A stretch of DNA of 64,000 bases, taken from contig CAYPYG010000002.1 of the NCBI GenBank assembly GCA_964415175.1, positions 62,001 to 126,000 of the forward strand, given 5' to 3'. Both the position numbers and the translations under genes were made by a program. How positions within the stretch are numbered: the stretch's first letter is position 1; every line of letters starts with the position of its first letter. Under the pieces are notes generated by a model that had not been told where the DNA came from, searched no databases, and saw only the letters and a list, made by a program, of their open reading frames with translations. The DNA is from UBA2231 sp964415175 (GTDB taxonomy: Bacteria; Elusimicrobiota; Elusimicrobia; Elusimicrobiales; UBA9959). Of the stretch, positions 54,036 through 63,560 are shown piece after piece.

Positions 54036-55085
54036 ATGCACGGAATGACCACTTATTTCATACGCCGGCTCCTGCTGATACCGGTCACTTTCATAGCCAT
54101 AACCTTCATGGTCTACTCCGTCCTGCGCGTGGTGCCCGGCGGCCCGATAGAGCAGGCCCAGCTGCAGATCAAGATGGCCATGATGGGCGAGGGCGGCGGC
54201 GGCGCGGCCATGACCGGCGGCGAGGCGGAGCTTCAGATCCCCGAAGACGCCATGAAGGAACTCAAAGCTTACTATCACCTCGACAAGAGCATTCCCGAGG
54301 GCTATGCCCGCTGGCTCTGGGGGATAGTGCGGCTGGATTTCGGCCGCTCCTACATACACGGGGACCCGGTGCTGGACGTCATCATCTCCAAGTTCCCCAT
54401 CTCCGTCTATTTCGGCCTGATCGGCTATTTCGCCTCCTGGATAGTATGCGTGCCGCTGGGCGTCAGCAAGGCGATAAAGCACAAGACCGGCTATGATACG
54501 GCGACCTCGGTGCTGGTCTTCATCGGCTATTCCATCCCGGGCTTCGTGGCCTGCCTGCTGCTGCTTGTGATGTTCGGCGGCGGCAGTTTCTGGGACCTGG
54601 TGCCGCTGGGCGGCTTCCGCTCGGAGAACTGGGCCGAGCTTTCCTTCTTCGGCAAGGTGCTCGACCAGCTGCATCACACGATAGTGCCGATCATCGGCTA
54701 CCTGATAGGCGGCTTCGCCTCGATGACGATACTGATGAAGAACTCGCTGCTCGACAACCTCGGGGCGGACTATGTCCGCACGGCCTTCGCCAAGGGGCTC
54801 TCCGAGAAGCGCGTCATCTTCGTCCACGCCATGCGCAACTCGCTGATCCCGCTCACCGTCGGCATCGGCCAGGCCATAGGCATACTTTTCGCGGGCTCCT
54901 TCCTTATAGAGAAGACCTGCAATATCCCCGGCATGGGCCTGCTGGGCTACACTTCTATCATACAGCGCGATTACCCGGTCATACTGGGAATACTGGTGTT
55001 CGGCGTGCTGATACGCCTGACCGGCAACATATTCTCCGACGTGATCTGGGCGCTCATCGATCCGCGGATAAGGTTCGGCAAATGA
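54036..55085 (+). CDS. yejB: Peptide ABC transporter permease (YejB-like)
   Basis: 349 aa with about six TM helices. The N-terminus TYFIRRLLLIPVTFIAITFM then VLRVVPGGPIEQ matches YejB. An insertion of about 45 aa rich in Gly/Met (MMGEGGGGAAMTGGEAEL) follows. The EAA loop reads YVRTAFAKGLSEKRVIFVHA. Overlaps the next gene by ATGA. The internal Met at 54045 is an alternative start. Confidence 0.93.
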   Translation: MHGMTTYFIRRLLLIPVTFIAITFMVYSVLRVVPGGPIEQAQLQIKMAMMGEGGGGAAMTGGEAELQIPEDAMKELKAYYHLDKSIPEGYARWLWGIVRLDFGRSYIHGDPVLDVIISKFPISVYFGLIGYFASWIVCVPLGVSKAIKHKTGYDTATSVLVFIGYSIPGFVACLLLLVMFGGGSFWDLVPLGGFRSENWAELSFFGKVLDQLHHTIVPIIGYLIGGFASMTILMKNSLLDNLGADYVRTAFAKGLSEKRVIFVHAMRNSLIPLTVGIGQAIGILFAGSFLIEKTCNIPGMGLLGYTSIIQRDYPVILGILVFGVLIRLTGNIFSDVIWALIDPRIRFGK

Positions 55086-56464
55086 TACTCAAGTTCATAG
55101 GCGCCGCCCTCGTATTCTACGCCGGCTACCTGCTGACCCACAGGGCGCTGCCGGCCCTGGTCGTCCGCGCCGGCAAGGCCCTCGGTTTCGACATGAAGCC
55201 GGCCCCCCACTGGCAGAAGCGCGTCAAGCGCTTCAGGACCATGAAGCGCGGCTATTACTCCTTCCTGATAATAACCACGCTCTTCGTGACCTCGTTCTTC
55301 CTCGAGTTCCTGGTCAACGGCAAGCCGCTGGTCATCCGCTACGAGGGCAATATCGCCTTCCCCGCTTTCCGGGACTGGGCGGACAAGTTCCTGGTCTTCG
55401 CCGATCTCAGCCGGATAGACGTGCAGAACCGGTTCGGCCAGGTCGGCGACGGCCAGGTGGACTACCGCCTTTTCGCCGCCGCGAAAAAGGACCCCGCCGT
55501 CTTCGACGGCCAGATCGCCGCGCTGGAGACGGAGCTCTCCGACATGAAAGAGCAGCTGGCCGGCTACCGCGTCCGGAAGCTCTCGACCGCCGAGGAGAAA
55601 CAGGATCTCGCGGACCTCGGGGAGATCCTCCCGGCCATAGAGGCCGACATCTCCCTGCTCCGCGGCGCCAGGGAGTCCTTCGCGGCGGGCAGGGCCTTCA
55701 TCCTGATGCCGCTCTACCCGTATTCCCCGACCGAGCACCTGCTCGACAGGACCGGCAGCCCGCCTTACCCGCCCAGCCGCCAGCACATACTCGGCGTGGA
55801 CGATTCCGCCGCGGACGTCCTGGCGCAGCTGGTCTACGGCTTCCGCATCTCGCTGTCCTTCGCCCTGATGGTGTCCTTCACGGGGTATGTCATCGGCATC
55901 ATAATCGGCGGCGTCATGGGCTATTTCGGCGGCTGGGTGGACATCGTGATACAGCGCTTCATAGAGATCTGGGGCTCGATACCGTTCCTGTTCACGATAA
56001 TGATAATCGCCTCCATAGTCCAGCCCACTTTCTGGCTGCTGGCCGGGCTGCTCATCGTGCTGCAGGCCTGGATAGGCATGACCTATTACATGCGCGGCGA
56101 GTTCTACCGCGAGAAGGCGCGCGACTACGTCCACGCGGCCGAGGCCATGGGCGCGACCGACTGGTCGGTCATGATGAAGCACATACTGCCCAACTCGCTG
56201 GTCCCCGTGGTGACCTTCGCTCCTTTCTCGATAGTCGCCTTCATCGGTTCGCTCGTTTCGCTCGACTACCTCGGCTTCGGCCTCCCGGTGGGCACGCCCA
56301 GCTGGGGCTCGCTGCTGAACCAGGGCATGCAGTACCTCAAGTACTACCCGAACCTGATCCTCACTCCGTCCATAGCGCTGGCCGTAACGCTGTTCCTGGT
56401 GGTGCAGATAGGCGAGGCCGTGCGCGAGGCTTTCGATCCCAAGGTCTTCTCGAGGTTGCGCTGA
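55082..56464 (+). CDS. yejE: Peptide ABC transporter permease (YejE-like)
   Basis: 460 aa, longer than DppC/OppC. A long segment between the first TM helix and the permease core (about residues 75-240; FLVNGKPLVIRYEGNIAFPA, then coiled-coil-like ALETELSDMKEQLAGYRVRK) is characteristic of YejE. The core EAA loop is YVHAAEAMGATDWSVMMKHI and the end VVQIGEAVREAFDPK. Overlaps the next gene (TGATG). Confidence 0.93.
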   Translation: MILKFIGAALVFYAGYLLTHRALPALVVRAGKALGFDMKPAPHWQKRVKRFRTMKRGYYSFLIITTLFVTSFFLEFLVNGKPLVIRYEGNIAFPAFRDWADKFLVFADLSRIDVQNRFGQVGDGQVDYRLFAAAKKDPAVFDGQIAALETELSDMKEQLAGYRVRKLSTAEEKQDLADLGEILPAIEADISLLRGARESFAAGRAFILMPLYPYSPTEHLLDRTGSPPYPPSRQHILGVDDSAADVLAQLVYGFRISLSFALMVSFTGYVIGIIIGGVMGYFGGWVDIVIQRFIEIWGSIPFLFTIMIIASIVQPTFWLLAGLLIVLQAWIGMTYYMRGEFYREKARDYVHAAEAMGATDWSVMMKHILPNSLVPVVTFAPFSIVAFIGSLVSLDYLGFGLPVGTPSWGSLLNQGMQYLKYYPNLILTPSIALAVTLFLVVQIGEAVREAFDPKVFSRLR

Positions 56465-57468
56465 TGTCCGCCGGAAAGAAAAAGCTGCTCGAAGTAAAGG
56501 GCCTCGAGACCGTTTTCCATATCGAGGACAGGACGGCCAAGGCCGTCAACGGCGTCGATTTCCATATCAACGAGAACGAAGTGCTGGGACTGGTCGGCGA
56601 GAGCGGCTGCGGCAAGTCCGTCACCGCGCTGAGCATCCTGCGCCTCATCCCGGACCCGCCCGGCCGCATAACCAAAGGCGAGATCCTCTTCCGCGGCCGG
56701 GACCTGCTCAAGCTCTCTTACCCCGAGATGCGCGGGATACGCGGCAAGGACATCTCGATGATCTTCCAGGAGCCGATGACCTCGCTCAACCCGGTCTTCT
56801 CCGTCGGCTGGCAGCTCAAGGAAGCCATCCGCTTCCACCAGGACCTGACCGAGAAGCAGGTGGAGGCCCGCGCGGTGGAGATGCTGGGCCTGGTGGGGAT
56901 CCCGTCCCCCAAGGACCGCCTCAAGGACTACCCGCACCAGTTCTCCGGCGGCATGCGCCAGCGCGTGATGATAGCCATGGCCCTGGCCTCCGACCCGGCG
57001 CTGCTCATCGCCGACGAGCCGACGACCGCGCTGGACGTCACGATACAGGCGCAGATACTCGACCTCATGCTCGAGGTCAAGAAGAAGACGCGCGACGCGG
57101 CCATACTGCTCATCACGCACGACCTCGCCGTCGTCGCCGAGACCTGCCAGCGCGTGGCCGTCATGTACGGCGGCAGGATACAGGAGATCTCCGGGGTGAA
57201 GCCGCTCTTCGACGAGCCGATGCATCCCTACACCATAGGCCTGCTGCGCTCGCTGCCGGGCTTCAAGAACGAGGGCCTCGAGCGGCTGCCGGTCATCGAG
57301 GGCATGGTCCCCGACATTTTCAGCTTCCCGAAGGGCTGCAAGTTCAATACGCGCTGCCCGCGGGTCATGGATATCTGCCGCGAGACCGAGCCGGAGTTGA
57401 TGGAAGTCGCCCCGGGCAGGCAGGTGCGCTGCCATCTCTGCAAGGCGCGCAAGGAGGCCGCATCATGA
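56464..57468 (+). CDS. Peptide ABC transporter ATPase (OppD/DppD-like)
   Basis: 334 aa. Walker A GESGCGKSVT, Q-loop IFQEPMTSLNPVF, signature FSGGMRQRV, Walker B LLIADEPTTALD. The C-terminal oligopeptide-type extension has CKFNTRCPRVMDICRETEPE with the usual Cys residues of the possible Fe-S or disulfide motif. Works as a pair with the next ATPase; ATGA overlap with it. Confidence 0.94.
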   Translation: MSAGKKKLLEVKGLETVFHIEDRTAKAVNGVDFHINENEVLGLVGESGCGKSVTALSILRLIPDPPGRITKGEILFRGRDLLKLSYPEMRGIRGKDISMIFQEPMTSLNPVFSVGWQLKEAIRFHQDLTEKQVEARAVEMLGLVGIPSPKDRLKDYPHQFSGGMRQRVMIAMALASDPALLIADEPTTALDVTIQAQILDLMLEVKKKTRDAAILLITHDLAVVAETCQRVAVMYGGRIQEISGVKPLFDEPMHPYTIGLLRSLPGFKNEGLERLPVIEGMVPDIFSFPKGCKFNTRCPRVMDICRETEPELMEVAPGRQVRCHLCKARKEAAS

Positions 57469-58466
57469 GCGACAAGCTTCCTCCTTCCAATATCCTGGAG
57501 GTCAAGGACCTCAAGGTCCATTACCCGATACACGGCGGGCTTTTCCTCAAGAAGATAGGCGAGGTCAAGGCCGTGGACGGCGTTTCTTTCGCCATGAAGC
57601 CCGGCGAGACGCTGGGGATGGTGGGCGAGAGCGGCTGCGGCAAGACGACCGTCGGCAAGGCGCTCATCAGCCTGGCCCCGGTGACCGCCGGCAGCATAAT
57701 GTTCCCGGACAAGCTCGGCCGGATGACGGATGTCGCCAACCTGCCCCGCGGGGAGATGCGGCCTTTCCGCTCCCGCATGCAGATGGTCTTCCAGGACCCC
57801 TATTCCTCGCTCAACCCGCGCATGTCGGTGGAGGCCATAATCGAGGAGCCGCTCGATATCCACAAGCCGGACATGAGGCGCAAGGAGAAGAAGGAGAAGG
57901 TGGCCTGGCTGCTGGAGAAGGTCGGCCTGCGCTCCGCCTATGCCTCGCGCTATCCGCACGAATTCTCGGGCGGCCAGCGCCAGCGCATCGGCCTGGCCCG
58001 CGCGCTCGCCACCAATCCCGCTTTCATCATAGCCGACGAGCCGGTGTCCGCGCTGGACGTTTCTATACAGGCGCAGATCATCAACCTGCTGCAGGACCTG
58101 CAGGAGGAGTTCAAGCTGACCTATCTCTTCGTCGCGCACGACCTGGCTGTGGTGGAGCATATCAGCGACCGCATCGCCGTCATGTATCTCGGCAACATGG
58201 TGGAGCTCGGCACCAGCGACGAGATCAATAAGAGGCCGGTACATCCCTATACCAGGGCGCTGCTTTCCGCCGCGCCGCAGCCGAACCCGCACAAGACGCG
58301 GGCGGAGCGCATCATCCTCAAGGGCGACGTGCCCAGCCCCCTCAACAAGCCCTCGGGCTGCGGCTTCCGCACGCGCTGCCCGATAGCCAGGCCCGAGTGC
58401 GCGTTCACCGTTCCCGAGTTGGCCGAGAAGTCTGCCGGCCACTTCGCCGCCTGCCCCTACGTTTGA
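57465..58466 (+). CDS. Peptide ABC transporter ATPase (OppF/DppF-like)
   Basis: 333 aa. Walker A GESGCGKTTV, FQDPYSSLNPRMSVEAI, signature FSGGQRQRI, Walker B FIIADEPVSALD, and C-terminal CGFRTRCPIARPEC. In E. coli the Yej system fuses both ATPases in YejF; here they are separate as in Opp/Dpp. Confidence 0.94.
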   Translation: MSDKLPPSNILEVKDLKVHYPIHGGLFLKKIGEVKAVDGVSFAMKPGETLGMVGESGCGKTTVGKALISLAPVTAGSIMFPDKLGRMTDVANLPRGEMRPFRSRMQMVFQDPYSSLNPRMSVEAIIEEPLDIHKPDMRRKEKKEKVAWLLEKVGLRSAYASRYPHEFSGGQRQRIGLARALATNPAFIIADEPVSALDVSIQAQIINLLQDLQEEFKLTYLFVAHDLAVVEHISDRIAVMYLGNMVELGTSDEINKRPVHPYTRALLSAAPQPNPHKTRAERIILKGDVPSPLNKPSGCGFRTRCPIARPECAFTVPELAEKSAGHFAACPYV

Positions 58467-58497
58467 CCCGTCCGGGCCGGACGAGAAGGAGGAGTTT

Positions 58498-59025
58498 ATG
58501 ATGTGTCCGACCGTTGTTATGCGTACCGCCGCTCTGACGGCGGCGCTGTGCGCCGTTTCCGCCCTGGGCGGCTGCGGCAAGGGGGCGCCGGGCGGCGCGC
58601 CTTCCGAGTTCGCCGGCAAGACGGAGGACGAGGTGCTGGTCATCAGGGCGCTGCGCATCCTGGAGGCCGCGGAGAACCATACCCCGGAGAATTTCGAGGG
58701 AAGACAGCGCGAGCTCCTCTCCCTGGCTTCACCCGGTTTCAGGCAGATGGGGGAAGAACACCTACCCGCGCGCGTAAAAGAGGTGACGGACCTCGGGCTG
58801 ACGGCCGCCTTCTACCCCGATCCGGACACCGTCGGCGTGCAAAAGACCGACCTGGGCAAATACATTTCGGCCCGGGTGCTGGTCGAAGGCCGCCGCTCCT
58901 GGACCACCCGCGACGGCTCCGCGGGAGAACAGCGGGTGAAGATGGGCGTGCGGTTCCGCTACGCGGCCGCCGACGGGCCCGCGGCGGCGCCGCACGAGGG
59001 CTGGACCCTGGAAGTGCTGCGTTAG
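58498..59025 (+). CDS. Hypothetical lipoprotein
   Basis: 175 aa. The signal sequence ends in lipobox SALGGC (Cys26). The mature part has no recognised domain (EDEVLVIRALRILEAAENHT, KTDLGKYISARVLVEGRRSW). AAGGAGGAG directly precedes the ATG at 58498. It may be co-transcribed with the transporter (31 bp gap), or independent. Confidence 0.75.
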   Translation: MMCPTVVMRTAALTAALCAVSALGGCGKGAPGGAPSEFAGKTEDEVLVIRALRILEAAENHTPENFEGRQRELLSLASPGFRQMGEEHLPARVKEVTDLGLTAAFYPDPDTVGVQKTDLGKYISARVLVEGRRSWTTRDGSAGEQRVKMGVRFRYAAADGPAAAPHEGWTLEVLR

Positions 59026-59163
59026 CGGCCGCCGTCCGGCCTCTTCGCCGCCCGCCCCCGGGTCTGCTACCTTTCTTTAGAAAAACATCGGCCCGGTAAG
59101 CCGGACAAATAAGATCTTCCGCGCAAAAAATATTCCTTTTTCAGGGATCCCGGGGGGGGATTT

Positions 59164-61350
59164 GTGACAATAGAACGAACCGAAGGCCGCGCTGGAGGCG
59201 GTGGAGTGTCGATACTGTGGAAGTTGTTTCGCGTGACGCTTATGGGGGGGATGATCTTTCCGGGCCAGGCGTATGCCCGATGGCAGTACGATTACACTTT
59301 AACCGACCTTTCAAATAAAACAACGGCGGAACTCAGGCTCCTCAGGAACGAGGTCTATGCCCGGGCCGGTTATATATTCAAGGATCCCGAATTAAACGAA
59401 TACTTCACCAGGCAGCCATGGTATGTGCCGGGCGGATTCCATCCCATAAAATGGCACTATGTCGAGCGGGAATACCTCAAAAAAATAATAGAGGCGGAAA
59501 ACGCTTACGCCGCGGGCTATCGATACTGGAGTTTGCAGATCCCGACCCGGGATAATATTTTTGAGTGCGGCGAGGTGCGTCTTTTCCCGGATAGTATCGA
59601 GGAGCCCATTATCCGCGCGCTGAATGAGGGGAACGGACTTGTGTACACTTTTCGGAAGAGCGCGGGGGTCTGGGGTTTTTCCCCGTACATATGGCAATCG
59701 TCCAAGGCGCGCCCCCGGAGTTTCTCGTTCGCGGCGAGTCGTCTCGGCCCGCCGCGGGACGTGTTTTGCTCCCCTTCAACGGGGGGGATCTATTACAACG
59801 AGAATAAAGAGTGCGGCGGTCCCTCGAAGGTCCCTCCGAAGGTCGATGGGTACAGCGGCATGTGCGGTCATATTTCCCTGGCCATCGATTCCTATAATCG
59901 CTCTCACCTGTCTTTCTATGATGAGGAAAGAAAGGCTCTGGTTTATGGGTATTTAAAGGGGAAGCCATGGGAGAAGAAAGAATGGGTCTTACGCGACATC
60001 GATGCGAAAGGAGATGCCGGGACCTTTAATGTCCTGAAGGTGGATCACTTGGACAGGGCCCATATCGTTTACTATGACGCGGTCAGGAAACGGGCGAAGT
60101 ACGCCCTGATCGGCGGGGGGGAGGTGAACGTGGAGGAATTGCCGTCGATCGTGAGCAGCGGGTCCTCTCTGTCCATGGCGGTGGATGCGGCGGGATCTCC
60201 GCATGTCTCTTATTACGATTCCGATGCGAAACTCTGGTACTCCCGAAAAACAGGCGGGAGTTGGCGTACCACGCTGGTAAGCGCGGCCGGCCCCGGGGGG
60301 GGAGAGTACAGCGCTTTAACATTGTCCACTTCATCCGCTGCCTCTATCGTCTATTACGACGCACAGAAGAAGAGTCTTCTGCTCGCGGTCATGAAGAACG
60401 GGGTATTTGAAACGCAGACGGTCGATCCTTCGGTCGCGGCGCCCAAGGGAATAGATCTTGCGGTCGATGGCGGGGGCACGCCGCATATCGCGTATTGCGT
60501 CCCTTCGGAGACCGAGATCCGGTATGCCGTGCGCATTTCGTCCAGGAAAGAGATGGAGTCCGCTCTCTTTAAAAAAAAGGCGGTTCTTGATAGGGGTGCA
60601 ACCGTGGGCCTTATGGTGCCGTTCGACGACGTTACGCCGCCGAAAACGGAAATGAGCCTCATCGGTCCCTCGTACACGAGGGAGGGGGACGGAACGGTCT
60701 TTGTTTCCGTTGGCACGCTGGTCGACTTTTCCGCCGACGATCGGACCAAATGCGGGGATGTTTCCGGGCCCGCCAGAGGGTATTACTCCATCGACCACGA
60801 TATTGCCCCGTGCCTGGACGGGGAATACCTTTATTTCCAGAAGCACCGGAAGTTCTTTCCCGGCGGCGAAGATGCCGACCCCGGACCCGGACTTTCCTCG
60901 AGGCCCTATTGCGGGGTGATCGGCGGGGTCTTTCCCCTGTCCCTGCCCGAGGGCGCGCACGATCTTCACTATCTGTCCGCGGATCACTGGGGGAACTTCG
61001 AAGAGACGAAGAGCGTCCGTTTCTATGTCGACAAGACGGCGCCCGAGACCGAAGTCCTCGTCGAAAATGGCGAGCTGAGGGACGGGAAATGCCGTTTGAA
61101 GAAAGGAGGGGTCGTGCGGCTCGAAGCCCGGGACCCGTCCGGCCCCGGGAAAGGGGCCGGGGTTATGGGTATAGAGTATAGCGTCGATGAGTTCCCTCCG
61201 GTCTCTGAAACGGAGCAGGACCTGGTGGGGCTTGACTTATACTCAGCGCCTCTCTCCTTCACCCCGGGCGAACATACGCTTTATTTCCGGGCCAAGGACA
61301 AGGTCGAGAACGCGGAAGCCCTGAAAACCCTGAAAATCATCGCGGAGTGA
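59164..61350 (+). CDS. Secreted YARHG-domain protein with propeller-like repeats
   Basis: 728 aa from GTG 59164. The N-terminal 38 residues include a hydrophobic signal-like segment (LFRVTLMGGMIFPGQAYA). A YARHG domain (about 45-115) shows AELRLLRNEVYARAGYIFKD, then YFTRQPWYVP. Residues about 220-450 hold five blade-like repeats such as ISLAIDSYNRSHLSFYDEER, HLDRAHIVYYDAVRKRAKYA and MAVDAAGSPHVSYYD. The C-terminus has two Ig/OmpL47-like beta modules (YYSIDHDIAPC; VDKTAPETEV; YSVDEFPPV). Codon use is less GC-biased than the neighbours, which may mean recent acquisition. Function unknown, surface or adhesion-type role possible. Confidence 0.8.
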   Translation: MTIERTEGRAGGGGVSILWKLFRVTLMGGMIFPGQAYARWQYDYTLTDLSNKTTAELRLLRNEVYARAGYIFKDPELNEYFTRQPWYVPGGFHPIKWHYVEREYLKKIIEAENAYAAGYRYWSLQIPTRDNIFECGEVRLFPDSIEEPIIRALNEGNGLVYTFRKSAGVWGFSPYIWQSSKARPRSFSFAASRLGPPRDVFCSPSTGGIYYNENKECGGPSKVPPKVDGYSGMCGHISLAIDSYNRSHLSFYDEERKALVYGYLKGKPWEKKEWVLRDIDAKGDAGTFNVLKVDHLDRAHIVYYDAVRKRAKYALIGGGEVNVEELPSIVSSGSSLSMAVDAAGSPHVSYYDSDAKLWYSRKTGGSWRTTLVSAAGPGGGEYSALTLSTSSAASIVYYDAQKKSLLLAVMKNGVFETQTVDPSVAAPKGIDLAVDGGGTPHIAYCVPSETEIRYAVRISSRKEMESALFKKKAVLDRGATVGLMVPFDDVTPPKTEMSLIGPSYTREGDGTVFVSVGTLVDFSADDRTKCGDVSGPARGYYSIDHDIAPCLDGEYLYFQKHRKFFPGGEDADPGPGLSSRPYCGVIGGVFPLSLPEGAHDLHYLSADHWGNFEETKSVRFYVDKTAPETEVLVENGELRDGKCRLKKGGVVRLEARDPSGPGKGAGVMGIEYSVDEFPPVSETEQDLVGLDLYSAPLSFTPGEHTLYFRAKDKVENAEALKTLKIIAE

Positions 61351-61431
61351 CGAAGGCCGCACCGACGCACATCCAGGATGCCCGTCCCCTTGGGCCCTGT
61401 CGCTGAACTATCTGGTGTTCCCGCCGCAAGG

Positions 61432-61440
61432 TGATATAAT
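61432..61440 (+). promoter_or_regulatory. Extended -10 promoter of nifU
   Basis: TGATATAAT is followed by a 23-nt leader containing GGTAAGGAG before the ATG at 61464. Confidence 0.6.
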
Positions 61441-61463
61441 ATAAGAGGGGTAAGGAGACGCTT

Positions 61464-62297
61464 ATGTGGCAGTACACCGAGAAGGTCTACGAATATTTCA
61501 AGAATCCCAAGAACGTCGGCGAGATAGAGAACCCCGACGCGGTCGGCGAAATAGGCAGCATAGTCTGCGGCGACGCGCTCAAGCTGACGCTGCGCATAGA
61601 CAAGGCCACCGAAAAGATAATGGACGCCAAGTTCAAGACCTTCGGCTGCGCCAGCGCCATCGCCTCCTCCTCGGCGCTGACCGAGATGGTCAAAGGCCGG
61701 ACCCTCGACGAGGCCGCGAAGATCACCAACCAGGACATCGCCGAGTTCCTCGGCGGCCTGCCCAGCGAGAAGATGCACTGCTCGGTCATGGGCATGGAGG
61801 CCCTCGAGGCCGCCATCAAGAATTACCGCGGCGGCAAGGCCGAGAAGGTCATAATCGGCGAGAACGAGCGCGTCGTCTGCAAATGCTTCAACGTGACCGA
61901 GTCGGTCATCCTCAAGGCTATAAAGGTCAACAAGCTCAGGACCGTCGAGGAAGTCACCAACTTCACCAAGGCCGGCGGCGGCTGCCGGCAGTGCCTGGGC
62001 GAGATAGACAAGCTCATCAAGGACTACTGGGACCAGGAGGAGCATCGCGACTTCTTCAGGATGACCGTGGTCGAGAAGATAAAGCACATAGAGAAGGTGC
62101 TCTCCGAGGACGTCAACCCCAAGCTCAAGCGCGACGGCGGCTGGATAGAGCTCATCGACCTGGAAGGGCCCAAGGTCAAGCTGCGTTTCCTGGGCATGTG
62201 CCACGGCTGCCCCTCCTCCGGCGCCACGCTCAAGAACGTGGTGGAGAAGGAACTCAAAGAGAAGGTCGACCCTTCCCTTATCATAGAGGCCGAATGA
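61464..62297 (+). CDS. nifU: NifU-type Fe-S cluster assembly scaffold
   Basis: 277 aa with all three NifU modules. Residues 1-125 are IscU-like: EKVYEYFKNPKNVGEIENPD, FGCASAIASSSALTEM, KMHCSVMG. Residues about 135-185 are a BFD-like [2Fe-2S] module: VCKCFNVTESVI ... GGGCRQCLGEI. Residues about 195-277 are Nfu: RDGGWIELIDLEGPKV then GMCHGCPSSGATLKNVVE. It assembles clusters with the desulfurase encoded next (ATGA overlap). There are no nitrogenase genes here, so a general Fe-S role is likely. Confidence 0.96.
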   Translation: MWQYTEKVYEYFKNPKNVGEIENPDAVGEIGSIVCGDALKLTLRIDKATEKIMDAKFKTFGCASAIASSSALTEMVKGRTLDEAAKITNQDIAEFLGGLPSEKMHCSVMGMEALEAAIKNYRGGKAEKVIIGENERVVCKCFNVTESVILKAIKVNKLRTVEEVTNFTKAGGGCRQCLGEIDKLIKDYWDQEEHRDFFRMTVVEKIKHIEKVLSEDVNPKLKRDGGWIELIDLEGPKVKLRFLGMCHGCPSSGATLKNVVEKELKEKVDPSLIIEAE

Positions 62298-63499
62298 CGG
62301 ACAAGGTCCATTATCTCGACAATAACGCCACCACCCGGGTCGCCCCCGAGGTGGAGGAGGCGATGAAGCCTTTCTTCGGCGAGCTCTACGGCAACCCGTC
62401 GAGCATGCATTTCTTCGGCGGCACCAACCAGAAGTACCTCGACCGCGCCCGCGAGAGCGTGGCGCGCCTGCTGGGCGCCGGGCCGGAGGAGATACTCTTC
62501 ACCTCCTGCGGCACCGAGAGCGACTCCACGGCCATCTGGTCGGCGCTGCGCGCCTTCCCCGAGAAGAAGCACCTCGTAACCACGAAGGTCGAGCATCCCG
62601 CGGTGCTCAATCTCTGCAAATACCTCGAGACCCAGGGCTACCGGGTCACCTATCTCGGCGTGGACGCCGAAGGGCGCCTGAGCCTGGACGAACTGAAGGC
62701 CGCGCTCGCCCCGGATACCGCGATAGTCAGCGTCATGTGGGCCAATAACGAGACCGGCGTCGTTTTCCCGGTCGAGGACGCGGCCCGCATAGCCCACAGC
62801 CGCGGCGCGCTGTTCCACACGGACGCGGTGCAGGCGGTCGGTAAAGTCCCGATAAACCTGGCCGAATCTAAGATAGACATGCTTTCGCTTTCGGGCCACA
62901 AGCTGCACGCGCCCAAGGGCATCGGGGCGCTCTACATAAAGAAGGGCACGCGGTTCTCGCCTTTCCTGATGGGCGGCCACCAGGAGCGCGGCCGGCGGGC
63001 CGGCACGGAGAACGTCCCTTACATAGTGGCCCTCGGCCGGGCGGCCGAGCTGGCGCTGGAAAAGATGGGCGAGGAGAACGGCCGCGTGAAGGCCCTGCGC
63101 GACCGGCTGGAGCAGGGGCTGCTGAAAGCCGTGAAGAACGCGCGCGTCAACGGCGGCGGCGCGGATCGCCTGCCCAACACCTCCCATATCGGCTTTGAAT
63201 ATGTGGAAGGCGAGTCCATCCTCATCATGCTCAGCGAGAAGGGCATCTGCGCCTCCTCGGGCTCGGCCTGCACCTCCGGCTCGCTGGAGCCTTCGCACGT
63301 GATGATGTCGATGGGCGTGCCGCAGACCTACGCTCACGGCACCATCCGTTTCTCCTTGAGCGTCTACAGCACGGACGAGGACGTGGACGCGGTGCTGCGC
63401 GAGGTGCCGCCGGTCATAGAGCGGCTGCGCGAGATCTCGCCCTTCGCCGACGGCAAGCCGCTGTTCGGCATGGACGCCTGCGAACCGCACAAGCATTGA
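62294..63499 (+). CDS. nifS: Cysteine desulfurase NifS
   Basis: 401 aa PLP enzyme delivering sulfur from cysteine to NifU. Landmarks: VHYLDNNATTRVAPEV, SCGTESDSTAIWSAL, HTDAVQAVGKVPIN, PLP-lysine SLSGHKLHAPKG and catalytic Cys loop ASSGSACTSGSLEPSHV. The ATG overlaps the nifU stop in ATGA. NifU's BFD module and NifS pairing is the NIF type. Confidence 0.97.
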   Translation: MTDKVHYLDNNATTRVAPEVEEAMKPFFGELYGNPSSMHFFGGTNQKYLDRARESVARLLGAGPEEILFTSCGTESDSTAIWSALRAFPEKKHLVTTKVEHPAVLNLCKYLETQGYRVTYLGVDAEGRLSLDELKAALAPDTAIVSVMWANNETGVVFPVEDAARIAHSRGALFHTDAVQAVGKVPINLAESKIDMLSLSGHKLHAPKGIGALYIKKGTRFSPFLMGGHQERGRRAGTENVPYIVALGRAAELALEKMGEENGRVKALRDRLEQGLLKAVKNARVNGGGADRLPNTSHIGFEYVEGESILIMLSEKGICASSGSACTSGSLEPSHVMMSMGVPQTYAHGTIRFSLSVYSTDEDVDAVLREVPPVIERLREISPFADGKPLFGMDACEPHKH

Positions 63500-63521
63500 G
63501 GTTCCCGGGCTGGCCTAAAAT

Positions 63522-63530
63522 TGGTAGAAT
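63522..63530 (+). promoter_or_regulatory. Extended -10 promoter of the tRNA gene
   Basis: TGGTAGAAT ends 30 nt before the tRNA 5' end, leaving a short 5' leader for RNase P. Confidence 0.55.
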
Positions 63531-63560
63531 AGGCTCCCGGTAGTTCTTTGTACGGATTTT

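Noticed and set aside
61464..63499. NifU and NifS as evidence for nitrogen fixation
   Set aside because: No nifH, nifD, nifK or nifB in the window; NIF-type scaffold pairs serve general Fe-S assembly in many non-fixing bacteria.
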